Positions 48,036-58,972 of a stretch of 64,000 bases of DNA are shown piece after piece (the stretch's first letter is position 1; each line of letters starts with the position of its first letter). The stretch covers positions 62,001 to 126,000 of the forward strand of contig JBBILX010000011.1 of NCBI GenBank assembly GCA_037444685.1. Direction: 5' to 3'. Origin of the DNA: UBA964 sp037444685. GTDB taxonomy: Bacteria; Pseudomonadota; Gammaproteobacteria; Steroidobacterales; Steroidobacteraceae. The position numbers were made by a program, and so were the translations under genes. The notes below the pieces were generated by a model. It had not been told where the DNA came from, searched no databases, and worked only from the letters and a program-made list of their open reading frames with translations.

Positions 48036-48638
48036 ATGCCGGGCACGGCGCTGCGACTGATCGTCGGGCTCGGTAACCCGGGCGAGCAGTACGCGCGCAC
48101 CCGGCACAATGCCGGCTTCTGGCTCGTCGATGAGTTGGCACGGCGGAATCGGGCGACGTTCCGCGCGGAAGCGGGCCACCACGGCGAACTTGCGCGCGTG
48201 CAGATCGGCGGTGACGACCTCTGGCTGCTCAAGCCGACGACGTTCATGAATCGCAGTGGCGCGGCAATCGCCTCGGTCTGTGGCTTCTACAGGGTCGCGC
48301 CACAGGAGGTGCTCGTCGCGCACGACGAGATCGATCTGCCGGTGGGCTGCGTGCGGCTCAAGCAGGGCGGCGGCCACGGCGGTCACAACGGCCTTCGCGA
48401 CGCGATCGCGGCGATCGGAGCGGACTTCTGGCGCATCCGGCTCGGGATCGGCCATCCGGGCCACCGCGACGAGGTCATCGATTACGTGCTGCGGCGCGCG
48501 CCCGCCGACGAGGACAGGCTGATCCAGGAGGCTGTGGTCGCGGCCGCCGACATCGTGCCGGTCATGCTGGCGGACGGCGCCCAGAAGGCGATGAACAGAC
48601 TGCATTCCAGACCCGCCGGCAACCAGTCGCCGGCCTGA
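48036..48638 (+). CDS. pth: Peptidyl-tRNA hydrolase
   Basis: Releases tRNA from peptidyl-tRNA that drops off ribosomes. It has 200 residues. The catalytic His is in RTRHNAGFW (residue 24), with VGLGNPGEQY before it, KPTTFMNRSG, and GGGHGGHNGLRD. The start was set at MPGTALRLIVGLG; upstream residues would overlap the hairpin region and are not conserved. Confidence 0.97.
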   Translation: MPGTALRLIVGLGNPGEQYARTRHNAGFWLVDELARRNRATFRAEAGHHGELARVQIGGDDLWLLKPTTFMNRSGAAIASVCGFYRVAPQEVLVAHDEIDLPVGCVRLKQGGGHGGHNGLRDAIAAIGADFWRIRLGIGHPGHRDEVIDYVLRRAPADEDRLIQEAVVAAADIVPVMLADGAQKAMNRLHSRPAGNQSPA

Positions 48639-48652
48639 GGAGCGATGGGATC

Positions 48653-49744
<1,092 letters not shown>

Positions 49745-49771
49745 CGCGCTCGGCGCGCGCCATCGATTCCG

Positions 49772-49975
49772 TCAGTCCTCGAGGATGAACGTCACGTTCA
49801 TCCGCACGCGGTACTCGGAGATCGCGTTGTTCCTGACCAGCACTTCCTGGGAGGCGATCCACGCCGCCGTGACGTTCTTGAGCGTCTTGGTGGCGCGCTT
49901 GAGACCTCTCGCGATCGCGTCGTCGAAGCTCTTTTTCGAGGAGGCGGTGATCTCGGTGTGGCGAGCGACGGACAT
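49772..49975 (-). CDS. Dodecin
   Basis: A 67-residue flavin-binding protein forming hollow dodecamers that store or buffer flavins. Recognised by the N-terminal TEITASSKKSFDDAI, the KTLKNVTAAWIASQEV centre and the RVRMNVTFILED C-terminus. It lies on the same strand downstream of bfr and bfd, though the gap includes a tandem repeat. Confidence 0.94.
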   Translation of the reverse strand: MSVARHTEITASSKKSFDDAIARGLKRATKTLKNVTAAWIASQEVLVRNNAISEYRVRMNVTFILED

Positions 49976-50025
49976 GCTTTCACCTGTGGCGCGTTGGACG
50001 GCGCGGCACGGGTACCTCGCGACGT

Positions 50026-50055
50026 GCCGGCGTGCCGCGGGCCGGCGTGCCGCGG
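50026..50055. repeat. Tandem duplication of a 15-bp unit after bfr
   Basis: GCCGGCGTGCCGCGG occurs twice head to tail with no mismatch, starting one base after the bfr stop codon region. A further CGCGGCACG at 50002-50010 can pair with the CGTGCCGCG in either copy, giving two alternative hairpins in the bfr 3' region upstream of dodecin. This may be a terminator-like or mRNA-end structure. Confidence 0.6.
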
Positions 50056-50056
50056 C

Positions 50057-50536
50057 TCACGAGGCCGGCGGCGCCATCTGCGACTGGCAGTAGTTCTGCA
50101 GGCCGACCTTGCCGATCAGCTCGAGCTGGGTCTCGAGGAAGTCGATGTGTTCCTCCTCCGATTCGAGGATCTTCCCGAGCAGCTCGCGGCTGACGAAGTC
50201 CCCGAGGCGTTCGCAGTCCGCGATCGCAGCCTTGAGGTCGGGGTGTGCCTGCATCTCGAGCTTCAGATCGCACTCGAGAACCTCCTGAATGTTCTCGCCG
50301 ATCATGAGCCGGCCGATATCCTGCAGATTGGGCAGACCCTCGAGGAACAGCACGCGCTCCATGAGTGCGTCGGCGTGCTTCATCTCGTCGATCGACTCCT
50401 TGTATTCGTATTTGCCGAGCCGCTCGAAGCCCCAGTGCCGCAGCAGCCGGGAGTGCATGAAATACTGGTTGATGGCCGTCAGCTCGTTCTTGAGCACCCT
50501 GTTGAGGTGCGCAATGATGGTCGGATCGCCTTTCAC
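50057..50536 (-). CDS. bfr: Bacterioferritin
   Basis: Haem-containing iron-storage protein of 24 subunits. It has 159 residues. Ferroxidase ligands Glu18 (KNELTAINQYF), Glu51 and His54, and the haem ligand Met52 (SIDEMKHAD), are all present. It starts with GTG and has GGAG just upstream. It follows bfd by 53 bp. Confidence 0.97.
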   Translation of the reverse strand: MKGDPTIIAHLNRVLKNELTAINQYFMHSRLLRHWGFERLGKYEYKESIDEMKHADALMERVLFLEGLPNLQDIGRLMIGENIQEVLECDLKLEMQAHPDLKAAIADCERLGDFVSRELLGKILESEEEHIDFLETQLELIGKVGLQNYCQSQMAPPAS

Positions 50537-50589
50537 TGAGTCTCCTCGAGTCCGTGCCCGCGCCTCGCGGCGCGTCCGTCGACGACGGC

Positions 50590-50781
50590 TCAGGAAGTTT
50601 GAAGTTCGGGCGTCTCGCTGTCTACGTGCTCTTCAATGACGGCCCTTGCTGCGGGCTCGCAGGAGCCACAGCAGGTCGAAACTCCGGTCCTCGCCTGCAG
50701 TTCCTCGAAGCTCCGGACACCGCTCGAGACCACCTCGCGCAGTCGCCGGTCCGAGATGCCATGGCAGATGCAGACGTACAC
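50590..50781 (-). CDS. bfd: Bacterioferritin-associated ferredoxin
   Basis: A [2Fe-2S] protein of 63 residues that reduces the bacterioferritin core to release iron. The four cluster Cys are in VCICHG and TCCGSCEPA. It starts with GTG preceded by GGAG at 6-7 nt. First gene of the bfd-bfr unit; iron control is expected from the family. Confidence 0.95.
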   Translation of the reverse strand: MYVCICHGISDRRLREVVSSGVRSFEELQARTGVSTCCGSCEPAARAVIEEHVDSETPELQTS

Positions 50782-51086
50782 GATTCACTCCAGAACCGGA
50801 CGGTTCGACGCGATGGTAAATACGAATCGGTCTCAAACGCAATACGAATGCGAGACGGCAGACGCCCGTTCCGTGCACAGGGGGCGCGAGCGGAGCGAGC
50901 GATTGCCGTGAGATCGAGTCCGTAAAGTGATGAAAAATCAGCGATTTATATGCGCTTTGCGGCGATCATGCTCTAATCAGTGGCGAATTCGAGGCCCTCG
51001 GTCGCGCCCGGATACCGGGTCGGCCCCTGATTCCCGCCTCGCCGATCGGTCATCATGCGCGTCCCTCGCCTTCGCCGGATCCCCGG
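50782..51086. promoter_or_regulatory. Intergenic region between bfd and the acyl-CoA dehydrogenase
   Basis: About 305 bp without a gene. It should hold the promoter of bfd-bfr (minus) and of the acyl-CoA dehydrogenase (plus). The 8-mer ATACGAAT occurs twice, 22 bp apart (50820-50827 and 50842-50849), and an imperfect inverted pair GTCTC/GAGAC (50830-50834, 50852-50856) flanks the second copy. This could be an iron-dependent operator but does not match a canonical Fur box well. An AT-rich stretch lies at 50930-50980. Confidence 0.4.
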
Positions 51087-52253
51087 ATGTTGCCCATGCC
51101 CGCCGACTCGCTGCTGATCCGATCCTCGTGGATGGACGCCGATCTCGAGATCTTTCGCGAGACGGTCGCGCGCTTCGTCGACGACGAGATGTCGCCGCAC
51201 GACGCGCGCTGGCGCGCACAGCGCCACGTCGACCGCGAGGTCTGGCTCGCCGCGGGCCGCAATGGCCTGCTCTGCATGGACATCCCGCAGGAGTACGGTG
51301 GTATGGGCGGCGACATCCGCCACGAGGCCATCTTCTACGAGGAGCAGGCGCGGCGCGGCCTGTCGGGTTTCGGGCAGGGTGTGCACAGCATCTGCGCCCA
51401 CTATCTGCTCAATCATGGCACCGAGGAGCAGAAGCGTCGGCTGATCCCGAAGCTCGCGAGCGGCGAACTGATCGGGGCGATCGCGTTCACCGAGCCCGGC
51501 GCCGGCTCGGACCTGCGCGGCCTGCGCACACGGGCAGTTCGCGACGGTGACCACTACGTCGTCAACGGCTCGAAGATCTTCATCACGAATGGTGGCCAGG
51601 CCGGCCTGATTGCGCTGGTCGTCAAGACCGGGAACGCGCGTGACTCCAAGGCCCTGTCGATCCTGATGGTCGAGACCGCAGGACTCGAGGGTTATCGCGT
51701 CGGTCGCGTGCTCGACAAGCTCGGCATGCACGCGCAGGACACCGCGGAGCTGTTCTTCGAGGACGCACGGATACCGGCCGCGAACCTGCTCGGCGGTGAG
51801 GAGGGCCGTGGCATGTACCAGCTCATGGCCGACCTGCCCTACGAACGGCTCGTCATCGCGATCTGCGCCGTCGCCGCGATGGAAGGCGCGGTCGAGGAGA
51901 CCCGTCGCTACGTGCGCGAACGCAAGGCCTTCGGTCAGCCGATCGCCGACTTCCAGAACACGCGCTTCAAGCTCGCCGAGGCGGCGACCACCGCGCGCGT
52001 CGCGCGCGCCTTCGTCGACGACTGCATCGAGCGCCAGCAGCGCGGCGAGCTCGATACCGTCACGGCGTCGATGGCGAAGTGGTGGACGACCGACATGCAG
52101 CAGCAGGTCATCGACGACTGCCTTCAGCTGTTCGGCGGCTACGGCTACATGGACGAATACCTCATCTGCCGCATGTTCGCCGACGCGCGCGTGCAGCGCA
52201 TCTATGGCGGCACGAACGAGATCATGAAGGAGCTGATCGCACGGGCGCTCTGA
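51087..52253 (+). CDS. Acyl-CoA dehydrogenase, long-chain type
   Basis: An FAD enzyme of 388 residues introducing the alpha-beta double bond into acyl-CoA. It carries FTEPGAGSDL and FITNGGQAGL (flavin and substrate binding), and RRYVRERKAFGQPIADFQ. The C-terminal YGGTNEIMKELIAR lacks the Glu that medium-chain enzymes use at that point. Instead a Glu stands in LMADLPYERLVIA, the position of the catalytic base in LCAD and isovaleryl-CoA dehydrogenases. It is therefore assigned to the LCAD-like group. The exact substrate is unknown. The start could also be the ATG three codons later. Confidence 0.92.
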   Translation: MLPMPADSLLIRSSWMDADLEIFRETVARFVDDEMSPHDARWRAQRHVDREVWLAAGRNGLLCMDIPQEYGGMGGDIRHEAIFYEEQARRGLSGFGQGVHSICAHYLLNHGTEEQKRRLIPKLASGELIGAIAFTEPGAGSDLRGLRTRAVRDGDHYVVNGSKIFITNGGQAGLIALVVKTGNARDSKALSILMVETAGLEGYRVGRVLDKLGMHAQDTAELFFEDARIPAANLLGGEEGRGMYQLMADLPYERLVIAICAVAAMEGAVEETRRYVRERKAFGQPIADFQNTRFKLAEAATTARVARAFVDDCIERQQRGELDTVTASMAKWWTTDMQQQVIDDCLQLFGGYGYMDEYLICRMFADARVQRIYGGTNEIMKELIARAL

Positions 52254-52283
52254 GGCGCCGCCCCCGCTTCGCCAGGATCCGAG

Positions 52284-52958
52284 ATGCCCATTGCCATCGA
52301 CCTTTACTGGCTGCTCGTCTTCCTGCACGTCCTCGCATTCGCCTACTGGCTCGGCGGCGACTTCGGCGTGTATGTCACGGGGGGGTTCGTGGCCCGCGCG
52401 GACCTGCCGCTCGCGGAGCGGCTGCGCTTCCTCGACGCGCTGCTGCGTATCGACCTGCTGCCGCGCTCCGGCATCGTGCTGCTGCCGGTGTTCGGCGTGC
52501 AGATCGCGGCGCTGCGCGGGTCGATCACTCCGCCTCCGTGGCTCCAGTGGCTCATCTGGCTGATCGGCATCGCGTGGCTGCTGCTCGTCTGGGCGGTGTT
52601 CGCGAAGCGGGGCACGGCATTGGGCGAGCGCCTGCAGCGGTTCGATGTCGCATTCCGCCAGCTGCTGATCCCCTTGCTCGCCGGCCTCGGTCTCTGGTCG
52701 CTGTTCGGCTCGGGGCCGGTCGCCGAGCGCTGGCTCGCCGCGAAGCTCGTGACCTATGCCGCGCTGCTCGCGATCGGGCTCTATCTGCGCACGGTCATCA
52801 AGGGGTGGATCGAGGGATTTACCCTGCTGCGCCAGGGGCCGGACGAGCGTGCCGAGGCGCTCATCGCCGCCGGCCTGCGCCGCGGGCGCCGTGGCGCCTA
52901 CCTGTTCTGGGCCGTCATCGCGCTGACCGCGTGGCTGGGCATCGCCAAGCCGTTCTGA
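52284..52958 (+). CDS. CopD-like membrane protein, copy 1
   Basis: A 224-residue integral membrane protein with about six hydrophobic segments. The first helix contains LVFLHVLAFAYWLGGDFGVY, a His-Trp-Leu-Gly pattern like CopD/DUF2269 proteins, where the His may bind haem or metal (inference). It is paralogous to the next gene: the first helix and the GLWSLFGSGP...WLAAKLV segment both recur there. It may work with the acyl-CoA dehydrogenase upstream or the alcohol dehydrogenase downstream, but this is only context. Confidence 0.75.
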   Translation: MPIAIDLYWLLVFLHVLAFAYWLGGDFGVYVTGGFVARADLPLAERLRFLDALLRIDLLPRSGIVLLPVFGVQIAALRGSITPPPWLQWLIWLIGIAWLLLVWAVFAKRGTALGERLQRFDVAFRQLLIPLLAGLGLWSLFGSGPVAERWLAAKLVTYAALLAIGLYLRTVIKGWIEGFTLLRQGPDERAEALIAAGLRRGRRGAYLFWAVIALTAWLGIAKPF

Positions 52959-52971
52959 AAGGGGAGTCGAG

Positions 52972-53637
52972 GTGACCTATTCGCTCGTCAAATGGGCTCA
53001 CGTGCTCGTCATGGGTTACTGGCTCGGCAGCGAGCTCGTGATAAATGCGCTGACGCACTACATCACCCGCGCAAAATCGCTGCCGTCCGACGAGCGCATG
53101 AAGCTTTGGGACTTCCTGCTCGACGTCGATCAGCACGTTCGCAATGCCATGATCATGTCCGTGCCGCTCGGTTTTACGCTCGGCTGGATGCTCGGTCTCG
53201 TGCCGATCGGAGGCGCGTGGATGGCGTTGCTCTGGATCGCCTCGGCGCTGTGGTTCTGGTTCATGTGGCTCGTGCACTGGCGGCGCAAGTCGCCCGAGGG
53301 ACCGGCGCTCGCCAAGTGGGACTGGCGCATCCGCTACGTGCTGATAGGCGTCTTCGCGGGCACCGGAGTCTGGTCGCTGTTCGCGGGCTGGCCCTATCCG
53401 ACGCGCTGGCTCGCATGGAAGGTGCTGCTGTTCGCCGGCGCGATCGTCTGCGGCATCTTCGTGCGTTTCTACATCAAGCAGGCCTACCGGTCGGCGTTGC
53501 CGGCGATCGCGGCGGGCCGCGCCACCGAGGCCGACAACGAGGAGTTCCGTATCCTGATGGTCAAGGGCACCTGGGCACTGGTCGTGCTGTGGGTGCTGCT
53601 GTTTACGATCGGTGCACTCGGCGCGCTCAAGCCGTAA
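52972..53637 (+). CDS. CopD-like membrane protein, copy 2
   Basis: A 221-residue membrane protein starting with GTG after a GGGGAG Shine-Dalgarno, 13 bp after copy 1. The first helix has WAHVLVMGYWLGSELVIN and a later helix GVWSLFAGWPYPTRWLAWKV, aligning with copy 1, so the pair arose by tandem duplication and diverged. Probably a heterodimer (inference). Function unknown. Confidence 0.78.
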   Translation: MTYSLVKWAHVLVMGYWLGSELVINALTHYITRAKSLPSDERMKLWDFLLDVDQHVRNAMIMSVPLGFTLGWMLGLVPIGGAWMALLWIASALWFWFMWLVHWRRKSPEGPALAKWDWRIRYVLIGVFAGTGVWSLFAGWPYPTRWLAWKVLLFAGAIVCGIFVRFYIKQAYRSALPAIAAGRATEADNEEFRILMVKGTWALVVLWVLLFTIGALGALKP

Positions 53638-53646
53638 ATTCGTGCC

Positions 53647-54633
53647 ATGCGCTGCATGGTCTTGGATCGGGCGAGGGAGCCGCTGCAACTGCGTGAGCGA
53701 CCCACGCCGCGGCCGGGAGCTGGCCAGCTGCTGGTCCGTGTGCATGCCTGCGGTGTCTGCCGCACGGACCTGCACATCGTCGATGGCGAGCTGACTGGCG
53801 GCAGGCTGCCCATCATCCCTGGCCACGAGATCGTCGGCACCGTACTCGAGGCTGGCGCCGACGCCCGGCATGCAGTGGGCGAGCGGGTCGGCGTCCCGTG
53901 GCTCGCCGGTGCCTGTGGCGAGTGCGACTTCTGCCGGTCCGGCCGCGAGAATCTCTGCGACCGGGCGCTCTTCACCGGCTACCACGTCGACGGCGGCTAT
54001 GCCGACCACGTGATCGCGCGCGACGACTGCAGCTTCGCGATCCCGGCGCAGTATTCCGACGCCGAAGCGGCGCCACTGCTCTGCGCGGGACTGATCGGCC
54101 ATCGCTCGCTGCGCATGATCGCCGACGCCCATCGGGTTGGACTCTATGGCTTCGGCGCCGCGGCGCACGTGATCGCTCAGGTCGCGGTGGACGAAGGTCG
54201 CGAAGTGTATGCCTTCACACGCCCCGAGGATGCTGCAGCGCGTGCGCTCGCGCTGCGGCTCGGCGCGCGCTGGGCCAGCGCCTCGACCGAAGCGCCTCCC
54301 ACGCCGCTCGACGCGGCGATCCTGTTCGCGCCGGTCGGTGCGCTGATCCCGGCCGCTCTGACCGCCGTCCGCAAGGGCGGCGTCGTCGTCTGTGCAGGCA
54401 TCCACATGAGCGATGTGCCTTCGTTCCCGTACTCGCTGCTCTGGGGCGAGCGCGTGCTGCGCTCGGTGGCGAACCTGACCCGCGCTGACGGCCGGGAGTT
54501 CATGACGCTCGCCGCGCGGCTGCGCATCAAGACCACGGTCGAGACGTTCCCGCTCGAGCAGGCGAACGAGGCGCTCGCGCGCCTGCGCGCCGGGCGGATC
54601 ACGGGCGCGGCGGTGCTCGTCAACGCCGCCTGA
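53647..54633 (+). CDS. Zinc-dependent alcohol dehydrogenase family protein
   Basis: A medium-chain dehydrogenase of 328 residues. Catalytic zinc ligands are Cys in HACGVCRTDLH and His-Glu in PGHEIVGTV; structural zinc is bound by four Cys in GACGECDFCRSGRENLC. The Rossmann GxGxxA appears as GLYGFGAAAHVIAQ. It resembles the AdhA-like zinc-binding alcohol dehydrogenase group. It ends the plus-strand run and converges on the SnoaL-like gene. Confidence 0.88.
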   Translation: MRCMVLDRAREPLQLRERPTPRPGAGQLLVRVHACGVCRTDLHIVDGELTGGRLPIIPGHEIVGTVLEAGADARHAVGERVGVPWLAGACGECDFCRSGRENLCDRALFTGYHVDGGYADHVIARDDCSFAIPAQYSDAEAAPLLCAGLIGHRSLRMIADAHRVGLYGFGAAAHVIAQVAVDEGREVYAFTRPEDAAARALALRLGARWASASTEAPPTPLDAAILFAPVGALIPAALTAVRKGGVVVCAGIHMSDVPSFPYSLLWGERVLRSVANLTRADGREFMTLAARLRIKTTVETFPLEQANEALARLRAGRITGAAVLVNAA

Positions 54634-54668
54634 CCGAGCGGCCTGAAGGGATCCGCCGTCGATGACGA

Positions 54669-55163
54669 TCAGCGCGTCAGGCGTGAATTCGCGATCCCGA
54701 TGATCTGCCAGCGGCCGTCCTGCTTGCGCAGCAGGTAGGTTTCGCGAAACACGAGCAGCGTCCGTGCGCCTTGCGGCGGCTCAGACAGCGTCTTGAGCCG
54801 CGCCCAGACGATGGCGAGATGCCCGTCCGCGTGCACCGTCGCGTCGGCGACGGTCCGCTCATACCGGCGATTAGCCGAATAGAGGATCGGCTTGATCGAC
54901 TTCCAGTGCATGGCGAGATCGCTGGTCAGCGCTTCCGGTCGGCTCGCTGCGCCGGTGAAACCATGCGCTGACTGGAGCTGAAAGTTCACGGCGCCGGGCG
55001 CGAGCAGTGCGAGCGCCGCCGCGAGCTGGCGCTGTGACAGGGCGGCGTTGAACTCGCGCACGACCTCGAGCGGCGTGGCGGCCGCAACCGTGGGTGTCGA
55101 GGCGTGGACGCTCAGCGACATCAGGGCGCCCAGCAGCATGATCGACAGTGCTCGGCCGAGCAT
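54669..55163 (-). CDS. Exported SnoaL/DUF4440-like protein
   Basis: A 164-residue protein with an N-terminal signal peptide (LSIMLLGALMSLSVHA) and an NTF2-like domain (EVVREFNAALSQRQLAAALALLAPGAVNF ... RETYLLRKQDGRWQIIGIANSR). Such cone-shaped folds bind small molecules, but the ligand is not predictable. The start with AGGAG 8 nt upstream was preferred over an in-frame ATG 7 codons earlier that overlaps the dehydratase gene. Confidence 0.82.
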   Translation of the reverse strand: MLGRALSIMLLGALMSLSVHASTPTVAAATPLEVVREFNAALSQRQLAAALALLAPGAVNFQLQSAHGFTGAASRPEALTSDLAMHWKSIKPILYSANRRYERTVADATVHADGHLAIVWARLKTLSEPPQGARTLLVFRETYLLRKQDGRWQIIGIANSRLTR

Positions 55164-55176
55164 GGGGCTGTCTCCT

Positions 55177-56178
55177 TCAGGCATCGCCGGCGAGGATCGC
55201 GGCGAACATCGCGGGGTCGACGTTGCCGCCCGATAATACGACCGCCGTGACGCGGCCGGCCGTAGGCAGTTTCCCCGCGAGGACAGCCGCGAGCGCCACG
55301 GCGCCGCCCGGTTCGACTACGAGCTTGAGAGTCGAGAACGCGTAGCGCATCGCCGCGCGCACCTCGTCGTCGGACACCACGAGGCCGCCAGCGAGCAGTG
55401 CACCGTTGATCGGGAAGGTGACCTCCCCGGGCGTGGGCGCCTGCAGCGCGTCGCAGATCGAGCGGGCCTCGGGTGCATTGCGGACGCGTGCGCCAATGGC
55501 GAGCGAGCGTGCGTGATCGTCGAATCCCGCCGGTTCGACGCAGTAGACCTGCGTCGCCTCGCGTGCCGCACGCAGCGCCAGCGCCGTGCCGGCAACGAGC
55601 CCACCGCCACTGCAACAGACCAGTGCCTGATCGATTGCGACGCCGAGCGCCGCTGCCTGTTCGGCGATCTCGAGACCGACCGTGCCCTGTCCGGCGATGA
55701 TCTGTGGATCGTCATAGGCGGGTACGACGACCGCGCCGCGTTCCTGCGCGATTCGGCGACCGATCTCCTCGCGTACCTCCGTGTAGCGGTCGTAGCCGAT
55801 GATCTCGGCGCCGAGCCGGCGCGTATTGTCGATCTTGATCCGCGGCGCATCGTGCGGCATGACGATCGCCGCGTGGATGCCGAGCCGCTGCGCGGCGAAG
55901 GCGACGCCCTGCGCGTGATTGCCCGAGGACCACGCGACGACGCCTGCCCGGCGCTGCTCTGGCGTCAGTTGCGACAGCCGGTTCCACGCGCCGCGAAACT
56001 TGAACGAGCCGGTGTGCTGCAGCGTCTCGGCCTTCAGCAGCACGCGCCCGCCCGCGAGCGCGTCGAGTTCGGCGTTCTCGAGCAGCGGCGTGCACACCGC
56101 CTGGCCGTGGAGGCGGCGTGCGGCGGCCGCTACGTCAGCGAAGGAGACGGAGGGCATCGCCCCTGCGGCGTCCGCCAT
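55177..56178 (-). CDS. Threonine/serine dehydratase (PLP, short form)
   Basis: A fold-type II PLP enzyme of 333 residues that deaminates threonine or serine to 2-oxo acids. The PLP Lys is in HTGSFKFRGAWN and the phosphate loop is CSGGGLVAG. It lacks the C-terminal regulatory ACT domains of biosynthetic IlvA, so it is the catabolic (TdcB-like) type; serine racemase activity is also possible. It follows sdaA by 2 bp, so two ways of removing serine or threonine are encoded together. Confidence 0.88.
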   Translation of the reverse strand: MADAAGAMPSVSFADVAAAARRLHGQAVCTPLLENAELDALAGGRVLLKAETLQHTGSFKFRGAWNRLSQLTPEQRRAGVVAWSSGNHAQGVAFAAQRLGIHAAIVMPHDAPRIKIDNTRRLGAEIIGYDRYTEVREEIGRRIAQERGAVVVPAYDDPQIIAGQGTVGLEIAEQAAALGVAIDQALVCCSGGGLVAGTALALRAAREATQVYCVEPAGFDDHARSLAIGARVRNAPEARSICDALQAPTPGEVTFPINGALLAGGLVVSDDEVRAAMRYAFSTLKLVVEPGGAVALAAVLAGKLPTAGRVTAVVLSGGNVDPAMFAAILAGDA

Positions 56179-56180
56179 CG

Positions 56181-57551
<1,371 letters not shown>

Positions 57552-57586
57552 GTTACCTCGTCATGACGCCTGGCGGAGCAACGCGC

Positions 57587-58864
57587 TCATGACGCGCCAT
57601 AGCGCCGCAGTCTGATGTCGGCCTGTTCCTTGTGGCCCGCGAAGCCCTCGAGTGCGCAGAGGCGGGAGCAGTACTGGCCGACGAGGACGGAGGCCTCGCG
57701 GGTAATTTTCTGATAGGTGCAGGTCTTGATGAACTTGCCGACCCAGAGGCCGCCGGTGTAGCGGGCGGCCTTCTTGGTCGGCAGCGTGTGGTTCGTGCCG
57801 ATCACCTTGTCGCCGTACGATACATTGGTCTCGGGGCCGAGGAACAGCGCGCCGTAGTTGCGCATGCGGGTGAGGAAGTAGTCGGGGTCGCGGGTCATGA
57901 CCTGCACGTGCTCGGAGGCGATCTCGTCGGCCTTGTGCACCATCTCCTCGTAGGTCTCGCAGAGGATGACCTGGCCGTAGTCGCGCCAGGCGCGCCCGGC
58001 GATCTCGCCGGTGGGCAGGATGGTGAGCTGGCGCTCGACCTCGCGCATCGTCTCGTGGGCGAGTTTCTCGGAGTTGGTGAGCAGGACGGCCGGTGAGTTC
58101 GGGCCGTGCTCGGCCTGGCCCAGCAGGTCCGCGGCGCACAGTTCGCCATCGACCGAGTCGTCGGCGATCACGAGCGTCTCGGTGGGGCCTGCGAACAGGT
58201 CGATGCCGACGCGGCCGAACAGCTGGCGCTTGGCCTCGGCGACGTAGGCATTGCCGGGGCCGACCAGCATGTCCACGCCCTTGATGGTCTCGGTGCCGAG
58301 CGCCATCGCGCCGATGCCCTGCACGCCGCCGAGCGTGTAGATCTCGTCGGCGCCGGCCATGTCCATGGCGACGACGATGGCCGGTGCCGGGGCGCCCTGC
58401 CAGGGCGGGGCGGTGGCGATCACGCGCGGCACGCCGGCGACCTTGGCGGTCACCACACTCATGTGCGCGGAGGCGACCAGCGGGTACTTGCCCCCCGGGA
58501 CGTAGCAGCCGACCGACTCGACCGGCACGTTGCGATGGCCGAGGATCACGCCGGGCAGCGTCTCGACCTCGACGTCGCGCAGCGCGGCGCGCTGCACCTC
58601 GGCGAAGCGGCGCACCTGCGCCTGCGCGAAGCGGATGTCCTCGATGGCCTGCTGCGGCAGCCGCCGATAACAGTCCTCGATCTCTGCCTTGCTCAGCCGG
58701 AACGAGGGCGGGGACCACCTGTCGAGCTTCTCGGAATACTCGCGTGCCGCCGCATCGCCGCGCCGGCCGATCTCCCCGAGCATCGCCTCGACCGTCGAGC
58801 GCACCTTCGCATCGTCGCTCGCGCTCTCCTCCGCCGAGCGGCCTTCCTTCAGATAACGGATCAT
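57587..58864 (-). CDS. HisD-family dehydrogenase, possibly a sulfopropanediol dehydrogenase (HpsN-like)
   Basis: A 425-residue zinc/NAD dehydrogenase with the histidinol-dehydrogenase fold. Catalytic residues match HisD: Gln and His in LLGQAEHGPNSPA, Glu-His in IASEHVQVM, Asp in YGDKVIGTNHTLPT and the C-terminal His in GFAGHKEQAD. However, it is not next to any other his gene. Its N-terminus (RYLKEGRSAEESASDDAKVR) and C-terminus resemble the HisD paralogues used for sulfonate or polyol oxidation (HpsN type). The start has a strong GGAGG Shine-Dalgarno. The substrate is therefore uncertain. Confidence 0.75.
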   Translation of the reverse strand: MIRYLKEGRSAEESASDDAKVRSTVEAMLGEIGRRGDAAAREYSEKLDRWSPPSFRLSKAEIEDCYRRLPQQAIEDIRFAQAQVRRFAEVQRAALRDVEVETLPGVILGHRNVPVESVGCYVPGGKYPLVASAHMSVVTAKVAGVPRVIATAPPWQGAPAPAIVVAMDMAGADEIYTLGGVQGIGAMALGTETIKGVDMLVGPGNAYVAEAKRQLFGRVGIDLFAGPTETLVIADDSVDGELCAADLLGQAEHGPNSPAVLLTNSEKLAHETMREVERQLTILPTGEIAGRAWRDYGQVILCETYEEMVHKADEIASEHVQVMTRDPDYFLTRMRNYGALFLGPETNVSYGDKVIGTNHTLPTKKAARYTGGLWVGKFIKTCTYQKITREASVLVGQYCSRLCALEGFAGHKEQADIRLRRYGAS

Positions 58865-58972
58865 GGAACCTCCCCGCTGCTCCGCAACCTAGGGCAGGAC
58901 GGCCGGCGATGCAACCGTGGCGTCGCCGCGGGTTCGGGCGGAGGGTGCGCGACGAAGCAGGAGGAGGGTTCA

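Noticed and set aside
50782..50860. Canonical Fur box before bfd
   Set aside because: The repeats here do not fit the GATAAT-type hexamer pattern; kept only as an unassigned operator candidate.
57587..58864. Histidine biosynthesis gene hisD
   Set aside because: Catalytic residues agree, but there is no his operon and the termini look like HisD paralogues of other pathways; assignment left open.
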